From CAVXNB01 sp963763085 (GTDB lineage: Bacteria > Actinomycetota > Acidimicrobiia > Acidimicrobiales > Bog-793), in contig CAVXNB010000001.1 in the NCBI GenBank assembly GCA_963763085.1, positions 1,251,969-1,315,968 on the forward strand: a DNA stretch of 64,000 nucleotides, given 5' to 3'. The stretch's first letter is position 1; each line of letters starts with the position of its first letter. Below, piece by piece: positions 37,267 to 45,657 of this stretch. The notes under the pieces are model-generated. The model was not told the DNA's origin and made no database searches. It saw only the letters and a program-made list of their open reading frames with translations. The translations under genes and the position numbers were made by a program.

Positions 37267-37983
37267 CTGGCCTCTTGGTCGGGGCGCCGGCGACAAATGA
37301 CCCGTGACGGATCGTCGACAGCACCTGCTCGGGACACGATGCTAGTTGTCAAGTTTAGAGCTACAGAATTTCAAGCCGCAACGATGCCCGACCGCCACGT
37401 GGGCTCGACCGGACGCGTGCAACGCCCGGATACCTCGACGCGATGGCCTGAGCCAGCGCCCCTCGGTGGGGCCGTCCCTCACTACGGCCGAGTGCCGGGC
37501 ACATCTCTGGTCGGCTGTCCCTTCGCACGCCCTACGAGATGCAACTCTCTGGGCAAGACCCGTTACTCTTCGAGCCTTTTCCCTCTGCCTACGGGATCGG
37601 CTCCCGCTTCCGGAGGTTGGAACGCCTCTTGCAAGCCTGGGCGGCCTGCCCGCCGCGCGGCCGCTCTAGCGGTACACCAAGAGGAGCCTCGCCTCGACCC
37701 TGCAGGCGCCGCGGGTTGCCAGCTGAGCCGGGGCAGGCTCGCGACGATCCCCTGTGCTCGGACACCGTGAGCTGCGGTTCGAGAATCGTTTGAGCGGACG
37801 AGGTAGCTCTGCTTCACCGAGAGCCGATGGGAACAGTCGCCGAAAGCGCGATCGACGGCGAGCGCGTCAGGGTGAGCAGCACGAGGCACCCAATAATGCG
37901 TACCGTGCACATTCGACCACTCTGAGAGGGAGCCGGCGATCCAGCAGGGGACAAGACCGAGCCCTCGTTGGAATGGCGTTGCA
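37267..37983. other. Gene-poor stretch, possible decayed sequence
   Basis: About 720 bp without a supported gene. Open frames on both strands lack protein-like composition. Read leftward from 37984, an ATG opens MQRHSNEG, recalling the MQRFRFAS start of the S53 peptidase at 43452, but similarity ends there. It may be the remnant of a gene that once followed the conserved leader copy at 37984-38115. Confidence 0.4.
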
Positions 37984-38115
37984 TGCCAGAATCCCCCGGC
38001 CCGGCGTTAGGATCAATGAGTGGGCGTCTTTCAAGGACAGCTAGGTAGCGGGCACAGCCTTGCTCAGCAGCTTCCCTGCCCACCCCACCGGAAGATCTTC
38101 CTGGTCAGCACCCCT
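37984..38115 (-). promoter_or_regulatory. Conserved leader element, copy A
   Basis: One of three related blocks that precede leftward reading frames. Shared parts on the plus strand are a start-proximal GGCCCGGC segment, ATCAATGAGTGGG, a GGGCACA core (38049) and TGCTCAGCAG (38061-38070). See copies B (41740) and C (43453). Conservation upstream of unlike coding sequences suggests a regulatory leader or riboswitch-like RNA; function is unknown. Confidence 0.6.
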
Positions 38116-38339
38116 CGGTTTGCTGCCCACCCCCACCGCAGCACTCTTGAGCAACCTCGCGTATTTAGGGGCTGGCCACCCTTGGATTTTACGAACCGAT
38201 TAACCTAGAAACGAGAGATACCCTTGCGTTAAGTCATCGACCCGCGCGCAGACCCTTGCAAATAGAGAGGGCCGACCCTCGGTTTTTCTCGCGTACCGGA
38301 ACACGGGTGGTGCAGACAACTCAAGGTCCCTGTCATGGG

Positions 38340-38640
38340 TAACGCATTGATTTCGACGAACACACTATTGGGACTCCCCGGCTTCCGGCTGCTGGCGGTG
38401 ACCGAGGACGGCGATGAGCTGGTCGTCCGGAGACCAGGCTCAATTTCCTTGCTCGGACCGGCCCGAACATGACTCCGCTCGCACCCTTTGACCCAGTCCC
38501 CACGATCGTCACCGTGGTGCCGCCCTTGGTCGGACCCGATCTCGGGGTGACCTTGTAACGGCCGGCGCTGACATATGTGAACTGGGTCGGCGCTCACTTT
38601 GGGGCTCGTCCCGCAGTTGGCGTTGATACGCGGGTTGTGA
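38340..38640 (-). pseudogene. IPT/TIG-domain remnant
   Basis: Read leftward, the pieces GTSPKVSAD, QFTYVSAGRYKVTPRSGP, TKGGTTVTIVGTG and GASGVMFG occur in order but in different frames, broken near 38590-38600 and again further downstream. Together they match the consensus of an IPT/TIG immunoglobulin-like fold (the GPTxGGTTVTIxGTGF signature). An in-frame stop precedes the main block. It follows the FG-GAP gene by about 40 bp and may be a decayed separate surface protein or a lost C-terminal extension. Confidence 0.55.
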
Positions 38641-38683
38641 ACGGGCGAGTGCCCGCCCCGGCTGAGCTGGCTCGGGGTTAGCG

Positions 38684-39941
38684 TCAGGCCTTGAACACGT
38701 AGGCCCGCCCGACTGACTTCAAGTACTCCGGCGCACCGACCAACGCGGTCCTGCCCGAAAGGGCCACCGAATACCCGAAGTCGCTGATTGCGTTTTTGGC
38801 GGCAGTGTCCTTCAGCACCACGATCTGCTTCCACGCACCCCTCGTCTTGGTGAACACTTCCGCTTGGCCGCCAACACCCTCTGCCCCGCCCACGACGATG
38901 GTCGTGCCGGAGATCGCCACCGAGGTGCCGCCTCCGTCCAGTTCGGCGACCCGCTTCCAGCCGGTCGCAGTCTTCCTGAACATGTACGCCCGGCCCTCAT
39001 AGGTGGCCGCGTACGGTGCGCCCACGACAGCGGTCGTGCCCGAGATGGCTACCGACTCTGCGCCGGCACTGGCGCCTGGGGCCTTAAGTTTGGCGGCCTG
39101 CTTCCAGTGGACCCCCGTCTTGGTGAACACGTACGCCCCGCCAGCCGCACCCACGACGGCGGTGGTGCCCGATATGGCAACCGAGTCGCCGAAGCCATCG
39201 CGGGCCGTTGGGTCGGAGCCCTTCAGTTCGGCGACCCTTTCCCAGCCGGTCGGCGTCTTCGTGAACACATACGCCTGGCCGGCAACAGAGGCGACAGTCG
39301 TGCCTGTGTATATCGCGTAGTACGGTGCTCCCACGATTGCGGTCGTCCCCGAGATGGCCACCGAATGGCCGAAGTAGTCGTTGGCGATCTTGGAGCCTGC
39401 CAACTCGGCGACCTGCCGCCAGCCGGTTGCCGACTTCGTGAAGACATATGCCTGGCCGCCGGTTGCGCCGCTGGAGTCCGAGTCCGCGCCCACGATTGCG
39501 GTCGTGCCCGAGATAGCGACCGAGATGCCGAAGTTGTACGTATTTACGTCGGAGCCCTTCAGCTCGAGCGCGCTGTTTCCAACCTTTCGGCGTCTCCGCA
39601 AACACGTAGGTGTTGCCGTCGCCGTTGCCAGAAGCTCCGTAGGATGCGCCCACGATGGCGGTCGTGCCCGAGATGGCAACCGAGATGCCGAACTCGTCGG
39701 CGGCGACGGAGCCCTTCAACTCGGCGAGCTGCTTGCCGATCGGTGGAGTCGTCCGAGGGACCGCGGCCACTGCCGAGGTCGTGCTCGCCAGGAGAGGCAA
39801 GGAGATCGCTCCTATCGCGAGGAGTACGGACAGCCTGGCCATCCGCTTGCGTCGCGTGCGAGGTGCTGCGCCGGTCGTCATATTCGCCTGACTAGTTTCG
39901 GCGCGCACACGCGAATCAAACCCAAGGTGCTTGTTGAGCAT
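38684..39941 (-). CDS. Secreted FG-GAP repeat protein, one frameshift
   Basis: A secreted beta-propeller-like protein of about 418 residues. A long n-region (MLNKHLGFDS..., with RTRRKRMARL) precedes a signal core and an AVA cleavage site. Six or more FG-GAP repeats of about 50 residues follow, each with (F/Y)GxSVAISGTTAIVGA and AYVFTKTxxGW, for example DFGYSVALSGRTALVGAPEY and GRAYVFKA at the end. The first repeat is in a different frame from the rest; removing one base near 39566 restores GWKQRAELKGSD. ATG 39941 has GGAGGAC upstream; ATG 39947 is an alternative. Such proteins are usually surface-exposed and bind Ca2+ or matrix; the exact role is unknown. Confidence 0.78.
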
Positions 39942-40115
39942 GATCATGTCCTCCCCCATGTGCGGGGGGTCAGACCGGCTCCCTCGCTGCTGCAAACCGT
40001 ACACTCCGTAGACAGGAAGTCCGGGGAACGAAGCCGCAGGCACACCGCGGCACTTATCGCCGCCGCGGCTCCCTCGTGGCGCCTCTCTGGAAGCGGAGGA
40101 CCCACCAGCCCCTAA

Positions 40116-40147
40116 AGAGCCCCCGCGACCAAGGTCACGGGGGCTCT
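40116..40147 (-). terminator. Intrinsic terminator-like hairpin after pilin gene 1
   Basis: AGAGCCCCCG-CGACC-AA-GGTCA-CGGGGGCTCT forms a 15-bp stem with one mismatch and a 2-nt loop; read leftward it is followed by TTTAGGGG. It lies 60 bp past the pilin stop and is nearly identical to the hairpin after the second pilin gene (48732-48764). Confidence 0.75.
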
Positions 40148-40207
40148 CCTGTCGTGCCGTCCGCGAGACGCCTGCGAGTGGCGGTCCACGAACGGAGCGA
40201 TACCCGC

Positions 40208-40798
40208 TCAGCCGGCCGGGTAGCCCCCTGTCTGCATCGTCGCGGGTCCAGCCGCGAACGTGCCCGTCGCCCCCGCCGTGCAGGCGCCGGCGGTGGTGTG
40301 GGTGACAACGCCGTAGTAGGTACCGGGCGCCGACTCGGTCCAGACCGGAGCTGCCTGGGTGGCCTTGAGGTCGAGGACGTACCAGCAGTCCCTCGTGCCC
40401 TTCGAGAACACGGCCAAACCGAGTGCTCCGCCGTTGCCGTTTGTCGTCAGCGAGACGACGTTCGCCTGCGTCGAGTTGGTGCCCGACACGAACGTCAAGC
40501 CGACGTCGATCTGCGAGATGTCCGACACTTGCGGATTCGTACCCACGTCGATGCCGGAGTAGGTCTGGCCCCCAGTCGTGTAGAAGGTGTTGGTACCGGT
40601 AAGGGCGGTCTGCAGGTTCGCCTGGGCGGCGGTGTTGTTGGCGCCCCGGGTCACCGACAGGAACGTCGGGATCGCGATCGCGAGAAGGATGCCGATGATG
40701 AGCAAGACCACGAGAAGCTCGATGAGCGTGAAGCCCTCGTCGCCTTCTTGCTCGATCCTGAGACGCCGCAAGCGGAGCCTCTCTGTGGTGTTGGTCAT
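40208..40798 (-). CDS. Type IV pilin-like protein 1
   Basis: A 196-residue type IV pilin/pseudopilin. A short basic leader with QEGDEG precedes the prepilin peptidase motif GFTLIELLVVLLIIGILLAI; cleavage after the Gly and N-methylation of Phe are expected, with Glu at +5. The rest is a Thr/Gly-rich globular head with two Cys (RDCWYVL, GACTAGA) that could pair. The ATG at 40798 has GGAGGA 8 nt upstream; a start at 40840 would add 14 residues. It is paralogous to the pilin at 48919. No assembly genes (pilB, pilC, pilD) are present here, so assembly depends on genes elsewhere. Confidence 0.9.
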   Translation of the reverse strand: MTNTTERLRLRRLRIEQEGDEGFTLIELLVVLLIIGILLAIAIPTFLSVTRGANNTAAQANLQTALTGTNTFYTTGGQTYSGIDVGTNPQVSDISQIDVGLTFVSGTNSTQANVVSLTTNGNGGALGLAVFSKGTRDCWYVLDLKATQAAPVWTESAPGTYYGVVTHTTAGACTAGATGTFAAGPATMQTGGYPAG

Positions 40799-40891
40799 GA
40801 CGCTATTCCTCCAATGTTCAATGGAGCCGATGTAGTTCATCGACTCCCCCTCGCAGCAGACGTTGCTCTTTGTCGATCTGTCCTCATAAGG

Positions 40892-41272
40892 TCACAGGCT
40901 GTTGCCGGCCAGGTCCGCGACGCCGGCGGCATTGGCCATGTTCAAGGTGACCGCGTTGTTCGTGGGGGAACTGCTTCTTGGTAGTGGAGGGGCGGCGCGA
41001 GGCGCGCCCCTCCACCGAGCCGGTGGGAGATCCCTGCCGATGCGGGCGAGGCCCGCCTCCGGGAACCTCAACACCTTGTTGATCGAGCCCACGGCGACCA
41101 GCGGCAGCGCCAGCACCTGGACCAGATCGAAGCCTGCAGTGCGTGCTCGCCCTGTCAGAGCACGCACGGGCCAGACGGCGCTCAGGGCGTCGCCGGGCCG
41201 GTTGAACAGTCCTGCGGCGAGAACGGCCTTGGAGCCGTCCTGGCCGATCTCAGGGACGTAGGAGGTCATCAC
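40892..41272 (-). pseudogene. Unrecognised reading frame in decayed S53 region
   Basis: A 126-codon frame overlapping the end of the S53 remnant by 4 bp (ATGA-type). It reads TSYVPEIGQDGSKAVLAAGL and ends GVADLAGNSL. The first part is protein-like, but the middle is Arg/Pro/Ala-rich. I cannot assign a family. It may be the displaced C-terminal part of the decayed peptidase or unrelated sequence. Confidence 0.3.
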
Positions 41273-41739
41273 GTCGCCCTCCCGCAGCTCGCCGAAGCGA
41301 GGTTGGCGACCGTTCCGGAGACCGCGTGCTGGAACCGGGGCAAGGGGGCCATGTGCGAGATGCCCCCTCCTCCATGGCCGGTGCCCCGGTTCCAGACGGT
41401 CTCGGTGCTTGCGCCAGAGATCTTGTGGACGAGAGCGACTCGGCTGTGGAGCGGCCGGCCAATGGGAACAACCACTCCACTCGCCAAGTCGTTCGGAACC
41501 GAGGCGCGACGAAGCGACCCTTCAGTTTCCATGAAGAGTCGCTTCGCCGAATCTTGCTTCGCCCCGGGGTACCTAGGCACGCGTTGGCATGAGCCCGTGC
41601 CGTTCGGTACAGCTGTCCCTCGCGAGGACGCGCGCAACAGGCCCGTAGGTGCTGCGTTCTTCCGAACACAGTCTCCTTGTGAGGGCGTGCGCGACTTCGT
41701 TAGGAGGAGGGTTGACCCCTCGTCCAAGAGAACTTTCAT
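41269..41739 (-). pseudogene. Decayed S53 (sedolisin) peptidase fragment
   Basis: Read leftward, this 156-codon frame contains TETVWNRGTGHGGGGISHM followed by PLPRFQHAVSG, closely matching HETVWNRGSGIGGGGVSLDA and PAYQHAVLG in the intact S53 peptidase at 42208. The preceding 100 residues show no S53 features, and the catalytic Glu/Asp and Ser motifs are missing. The start follows conserved leader copy B. It is best read as a fragment of a second peptidase gene of this family, fused to non-homologous sequence by decay. Confidence 0.6.
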
Positions 41740-41870
41740 GCCAATCCCTTGCCCAGTTGAAACATCAATGAATGGGTATCAATCAATGGACGGCTGAGTA
41801 CTGGGCACAACTCTGCTCAGCAGTCGCTCTGGCCACCGTACGGGACATTCGTCCCAGTTGACACCCCTCA
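41740..41870 (-). promoter_or_regulatory. Conserved leader element, copy B
   Basis: This is the second copy of the leader: ATCAATGAATGGG, CTGGGCACA (41802-41810), CTGCTCAGCAG (41813-41823) and CCACCGTACGGGACATT, the last shared closely with copy C. It directly precedes the decayed S53 fragment on the minus strand. Confidence 0.6.
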
Positions 41871-42207
41871 CTTTCGGGCGTAGCCCCCGCGCAATACGAC
41901 TGTTTCCCGTGCCGATGCGCGTGTCATGCCCTTGATTTGCAACGTCGCCATTCCCGCTTAATATCGGCAGCGAACCCGCGATTAGAGGCGACTACCCTCG
42001 CTATACCCTCACATACCGCCCACACAACCCTCAGGTTTCGAGGAGCACGATCTCGGGCCCCACGCTCCAGTTCCTGGTGGCAGCACGGCTCCCCGCGTCC
42101 CACGCGACGGCTGCGGACTACGGGTCGCATGGCGGCCCCGTGTGCCTGGCCGGCGCCGGCGCCTGTGCTACGGCACGCACACGCTCTTTTGACAGTGGAT
42201 CAGACGG
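41871..42207. other. Intergenic stretch with no supported gene
   Basis: About 340 bp downstream of the intact S53 peptidase gene. Plus-strand frames here are Arg/Ala-rich and not protein-like. No hairpin with a T-run was recognised. Confidence 0.45.
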
Positions 42208-43452
42208 TCACGAACCGTGCCCACAAGCCGCAGCCGCAAGGATCGCGACCCTTGGCGTCCCCAACCCGCTCGCCATGTCATAACCCTGCGTGGCTTTGTG
42301 CCCGTTGCTGCCTCTCGTCACGTCGTAGAGCGCGGTAGCCCCGGAGTGGTGACGAGCGAGCGAGTACAGAGTCGGGAGCATGTTGGCCACCCTTCCGGTG
42401 CTCCGGCACGCCGGCGAGGCGTCGATCAGTGCTGTCGCTGCGGCCCAGAGCGGAGTGGCGGCACTCGTGCCGCCCCAACCGCCCTGCCACTTGCCGTCGA
42501 AGTAGATGACGTACCCGGTGTACGGGTCGGCATCCGCGCTGACGTCCGGCACCTGCCGGCAGAAGGTCTTCCCGTCGGTTCCGCAGGCCTTGCGGTCTCC
42601 CAGCACGGCGTGCTGGTATGCCGGCATCGCCGCGTCGAGCGACACGCCCCCTCCGCCTATGCCACTGCCCCGGTTCCACACCGTCTCGTGCGCACCTGCG
42701 ATCGTCGTTCCTCCCACGCCGATCACGTCCGGCTGGCTGGCCGGATCGTCGGTCGAACGCAGACCGTGCTCGGTCCCCCCGCAGCCCGTCAGGCCGGAGT
42801 CGCCGGCTGCCGCGTAGACCGTCTGGTCCTGGGCGTAGGCCTGGGCGAAGTCCTGACCCTCGGCCGCAACGACCGTCGAGTTGGCGTCGAGCTCGCACTC
42901 TCCCCACGAGATCGAGATCACGCTGTCGACGTTGCGGCTAACGATCCTCTGGTATACGGCCATGATCTGAGCCGGCGTGGCGTTCTTCGGCGCCTGATAG
43001 ACGTCGATCGTCGCCCGGGGTGCGAGGCCGATGATCGTCTCGATGTCGAGCGTCGCCTCGTCACCGCCGCGGGCGAAGATTGTCCTCGGCTCCCCCACCG
43101 GGATGTAGTCGACCGTGGCATGCGACCCCTGGCACCGCTGGTATGCGGCGATATCGGAGCGGAGGTTCGGCTGGAACTCCACCACGGCTATACGGACCCC
43201 CTGGCCCTGGTCGCCGAGATCGAGCAGCGGCGTCATGTCGTAGCGCGCCGCCAGCTGAGCCGGAAGGTAGCTCCCGCCGACGACGGCGGCACTCGCGCAG
43301 CGGGAGGTCGTCGTCAGGCTCTCGCTCGCCCGCACGAGGAAGCTCCGGGGCACCGAGAGTGCCTTGGACGGTCCCGACGACGAGACGACGGCTGAAGTTG
43401 ACCAGACCAGTGCGAGTATGGCGAGGGCGGAAGCGAAGCGGAAGCGTTGCAT
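42208..43452 (-). CDS. S53 family (sedolisin/kumamolisin-like) serine peptidase
   Basis: A 414-residue secreted acid-active serine-carboxyl peptidase. A signal peptide (core FASALAILALVW) is followed by a short stretch and SYLPAQLAARYDM, the start of the catalytic domain. The catalytic Glu/Asp pair is visible in GGDEATLDIETIIG, the oxyanion Asp region in YAAAGDSGLTGCG, and the nucleophile Ser in GWGGTSAATPLWAA. The Ca2+ site is in YDVTRGSNG and GYDMASGLGTP. The long N-terminal prodomain typical of kumamolisins (about 170-190 residues) is absent, with only about 65 residues before the catalytic domain, so activation must differ or the enzyme is unusual. It is preceded by conserved leader copy C and lies near a decayed relative. 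Confidence 0.87.
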   Translation of the reverse strand: MQRFRFASALAILALVWSTSAVVSSSGPSKALSVPRSFLVRASESLTTTSRCASAAVVGGSYLPAQLAARYDMTPLLDLGDQGQGVRIAVVEFQPNLRSDIAAYQRCQGSHATVDYIPVGEPRTIFARGGDEATLDIETIIGLAPRATIDVYQAPKNATPAQIMAVYQRIVSRNVDSVISISWGECELDANSTVVAAEGQDFAQAYAQDQTVYAAAGDSGLTGCGGTEHGLRSTDDPASQPDVIGVGGTTIAGAHETVWNRGSGIGGGGVSLDAAMPAYQHAVLGDRKACGTDGKTFCRQVPDVSADADPYTGYVIYFDGKWQGGWGGTSAATPLWAAATALIDASPACRSTGRVANMLPTLYSLARHHSGATALYDVTRGSNGHKATQGYDMASGLGTPRVAILAAAACGHGS

Positions 43453-43600
43453 GCAGGTATCCCTGGCCCGGCTTTGCCTTCAATGAGTGGGGGGCGATCG
43501 AGGAGAGCCAAGTACCGGGCACAGCTTTGCTCAGCAGCCTCTTTGGCCACGGTACGGGACATTCTCCCTGGTGAACACCCCACACATTGCCTGCCTGCTC
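43453..43600 (-). promoter_or_regulatory. Conserved leader element, copy C
   Basis: This is the third copy, directly before the intact S53 peptidase. Plus-strand matches are GGCCCGGC, TCAATGAGTGGGG, CCGGGCACA (43515-43523), TTGCTCAGCAG and CCACGGTACGGGACATT. The 148-bp leader is unusually long for a simple promoter. Read leftward, it also contains an AAEQSCARYL-type frame seen in copy A, so a leader peptide is possible. Confidence 0.6.
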
Positions 43601-44128
43601 CCCTGCAACGGCACCCGCTCCCCGTGGATATTCACGCTGTCAGCCCTTGGTATAGGCGGCGTCATTCCGCGTAGCGGTTCAAGACGTAGCCCTTGTTATT
43701 GCGCATCACTCCAAGGCGTCGACCCTCTCGCGAAGCAAGGGGAACCCTCGGTATAGACGGAGGGGCTACACAACCTCGGCAGCACAACGCCAGGTGGCAG
43801 GGCACGCGGGGAGCCCGGGCGCGGCCGGGCGGCAAACTGGACCAGATCCGCCGCAACCGGCGGAATGGGGTAGTGGGCTAGTTTGACCTGGGCAACCGAC
43901 AAAGAGGTGGTGCCACATGAATTTCTCACTCGTGACACTCCTCGGTAAAAGCGTCTCGAGCGGGACACCACGGGTCGCACCAGGAAGGTAGGAAGGCGAA
44001 GCGACTAGCCCTGACTCACCAGTCGGGCGTGGGTGCGCAGCAAGGCATTGGCAGGTGGAGCGGGTTAGGCCTACCCTCGAGCACTCTCTACTCAATCGTG
44101 CCATCGGCGTCGGGTCTAGCGTGCTGTC
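43601..44128. other. Gene-poor stretch between S53 peptidase and membrane protein
   Basis: About 530 bp with no supported gene. A 24-codon frame at 43917 (ATG with AGAGGTGG upstream) is too short to judge. The promoter of the rightward membrane protein gene should lie near the 3' end. Confidence 0.4.
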
Positions 44129-44680
44129 GTGTCGCGTTGGTTCAATCGGGTCGTGCGGGCAATACCAGCGCCGCCACCGCCTGAAGGAAGTCTGTCCAGT
44201 CCTGCGACAGTCATCTATACGGCTCTTACCGAGTTACAGCGAGATCAGCTCGGCGCCCAGCTCGATCAGGCGAACGGGAACGACCTACTTGCTGTCGCCG
44301 AGATCGCAGCGGCCATCGCCCTCGTGATCGGCATCGTCATCGTGCGCGTGACGTACCAGCAAGCGGGATCTTGGTGTTGGTGGTGGTGGCCGATCCCTGG
44401 CTTCGTCGTGGGGATGTTCATGGCGGGCGTGCCACTCATTCCTGCAACCAAGAACCGCCGCTACATGCACGGCCCGAGGGTTCCCGATCTCCTCGCCAGG
44501 ATCGGTACGGACACCACGGTTGAAGCAGCCTTAAGGCGACTGATTCTGGACTTTGAGGGCTGTTGGACGAATAACGACACCCTGCTGAAACGAGAAGGTG
44601 CGTGGTTGAAACGGGGCGGAATATCTCTTGTGGCGTTCGGTTTGGTCACTGTCGGTCTGTACACTTGGGCCTTGAACTAG
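44129..44680 (+). CDS. Hypothetical small membrane protein
   Basis: A 183-residue protein starting at a GTG. Two adjacent membrane segments are visible at about residues 58-76 (VAEIAAAIALVIGIVIVRV) and 83-103 (a Trp-rich WCWWWWPIPGF helix), and a third at the C-terminus (ISLVAFGLVTVGLYTWAL). Between them lies a cytoplasmic segment VPDLLARIGTDTTVEAALRR. No family is recognised. The fold plan resembles small phage- or toxin-associated membrane proteins, but that is only an impression. The stop overlaps the ribosome site of the next small gene, so the two are probably co-transcribed. Confidence 0.65.
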   Translation: MSRWFNRVVRAIPAPPPPEGSLSSPATVIYTALTELQRDQLGAQLDQANGNDLLAVAEIAAAIALVIGIVIVRVTYQQAGSWCWWWWPIPGFVVGMFMAGVPLIPATKNRRYMHGPRVPDLLARIGTDTTVEAALRRLILDFEGCWTNNDTLLKREGAWLKRGGISLVAFGLVTVGLYTWALN

Positions 44681-44684
44681 GAGC

Positions 44685-44861
44685 ATGGTGACAAACCAGA
44701 GCGATACGCCGAACGAACCGCCAGCAGAACACGAAACGCCCGCGCACATTCCGCCCATCGACTTCACACAACCCACCGAAGATCAGATGGCAGAGGTTCG
44801 CAAGGGCATCGGCGGCGAGAACCGGGCCGACAAGGAGCAAGGTCGGTCCGACAAGGGCTAG
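44685..44861 (+). CDS. Small acidic/polar hypothetical protein (58 aa)
   Basis: A 58-residue Pro/Glu-rich protein starting MVTNQSDTPNEPPAEHE and ending in a charged GGENRADKEQGRSDKG. TAGGAG at 44678-44683 overlaps the stop of the membrane protein and serves as ribosome site for the ATG at 44685 or the adjoining GTG at 44688. It looks intrinsically disordered. Tight coupling to the membrane protein suggests a cytoplasmic partner; no family is recognised. Confidence 0.5.
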   Translation: MVTNQSDTPNEPPAEHETPAHIPPIDFTQPTEDQMAEVRKGIGGENRADKEQGRSDKG

Positions 44862-44889
44862 TCCAGCAGCCCGGCGATTTGCTGGAGCG

Positions 44890-45130
44890 ACCACCAGCAT
44901 CGCAAAGACGACGCTGTCGACCGAGATGCAATCCAGGCAACGCAGGCAGTGCCCAAGACCATCCTTGGTCAGTTGGATGCGGGCATTGCGCAGGCGGCTC
45001 TTGAGGTCAGACAGGAACGTGTAGCAGTCCGCCATCGTGGGCTCGCCTACCAGCCACGACGGGATCAGCTTGGTTTCCGCAACGATCGCGGTCCAGGTCC
45101 AGACATCGTCCTTAGCGTGGTCGGCTGGGC
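44890..45130 (-). mobile_element. IS1-family transposase fragment
   Basis: Read leftward, the frame gives DDVWTWTAIVAETKLIPSWL, then VGEPTMADCYTFLSDL, KSRLRNARIQLTKDGLGH and finally VVFAMLVV. This matches the catalytic core of IS1-type transposases (DVWTWxAIDAETKLVPSWLVG...LTTDGHxxYL...DYAMLVK). The N-terminal zinc/helix-turn-helix part and the C-terminus are absent, and no terminal inverted repeats or target duplications were seen. It is a decayed remnant in a low-density region. Confidence 0.75.
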
Positions 45131-45136
45131 GGTTAG

Positions 45137-45490
45137 GTGGGCGCTAAGGCGCTGACGGCCGAGGAACGGCGAGACATCGCGAAGCGGGCTTGGGACGCCA
45201 GGAAGGCGTCAGACACCGCGGAGACGCGAAACAGACTTAGCGAGGATGAATCTCTTGTTCGATCGAGCGAGACGGGGAATGTCCCCGTACGTCTCCTCGT
45301 CCCAATTCCCGAGCATCCGGAGGCAGTCTGGTGGCGAGGCTTCATTCATCGCAGCACAGCGCATTTGATCGTCCGTAGGATGCCATTCAGGATCGTTGGG
45401 TGCGCGTCGGTCAGTTCGGACCCTGTGCTGCCAGTCTCGCGAGTTCCTTCGTCTCGGCCCGAGCGAATTCGATTGCAGTCACCACCGTAG
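45137..45490 (+). CDS. Hypothetical protein with helical N-terminus
   Basis: A possible 117-residue protein from a GTG at 45137. The N-terminal half, KALTAEERRDIAKRAWDARK, is a convincing amphipathic charged helix of the kind found in small DNA-binding or phage-derived proteins; the C-terminal third is less protein-like. It overlaps an opposing frame (45346-45555), so at most one is likely real over the overlap. No family is recognised. Confidence 0.35.
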   Translation: MGAKALTAEERRDIAKRAWDARKASDTAETRNRLSEDESLVRSSETGNVPVRLLVPIPEHPEAVWWRGFIHRSTAHLIVRRMPFRIVGCASVSSDPVLPVSRVPSSRPERIRLQSPP

Positions 45491-45555
45491 ACCTCGCCAC
45501 AGCGACGCTTCGCGGCTGCAAACTCCGACATCGCCTTTTCGTAGTCCAACATCAC
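45346..45555 (-). CDS. Hypothetical small protein
   Basis: A possible 69-residue protein beginning MMLDYEKAMSEFAAAKRRCG, a plausible helical start, and ending TILNGILRTIKCAVLR. The ribosome site is weak (GGGGTGA 10 nt upstream). It competes with the opposing frame at 45137-45490. No family is recognised. Confidence 0.35.
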   Translation of the reverse strand: MMLDYEKAMSEFAAAKRRCGEVYGGDCNRIRSGRDEGTRETGSTGSELTDAHPTILNGILRTIKCAVLR

Positions 45556-45657
45556 GTATCACCCCGAGGCGATAATACCAAGCTTGTGATTTGGGCGAAA
45601 GAGGCAGGTTCGCGTCCTTCCCCAGGTCAAGCTGGCCAACTACCCGAAATTCGGGAG

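Noticed and set aside
42217..43395. 392-codon plus-strand frame opposite the S53 peptidase
   Set aside because: The minus strand carries signal peptide and catalytic motifs; this frame is composition-driven.
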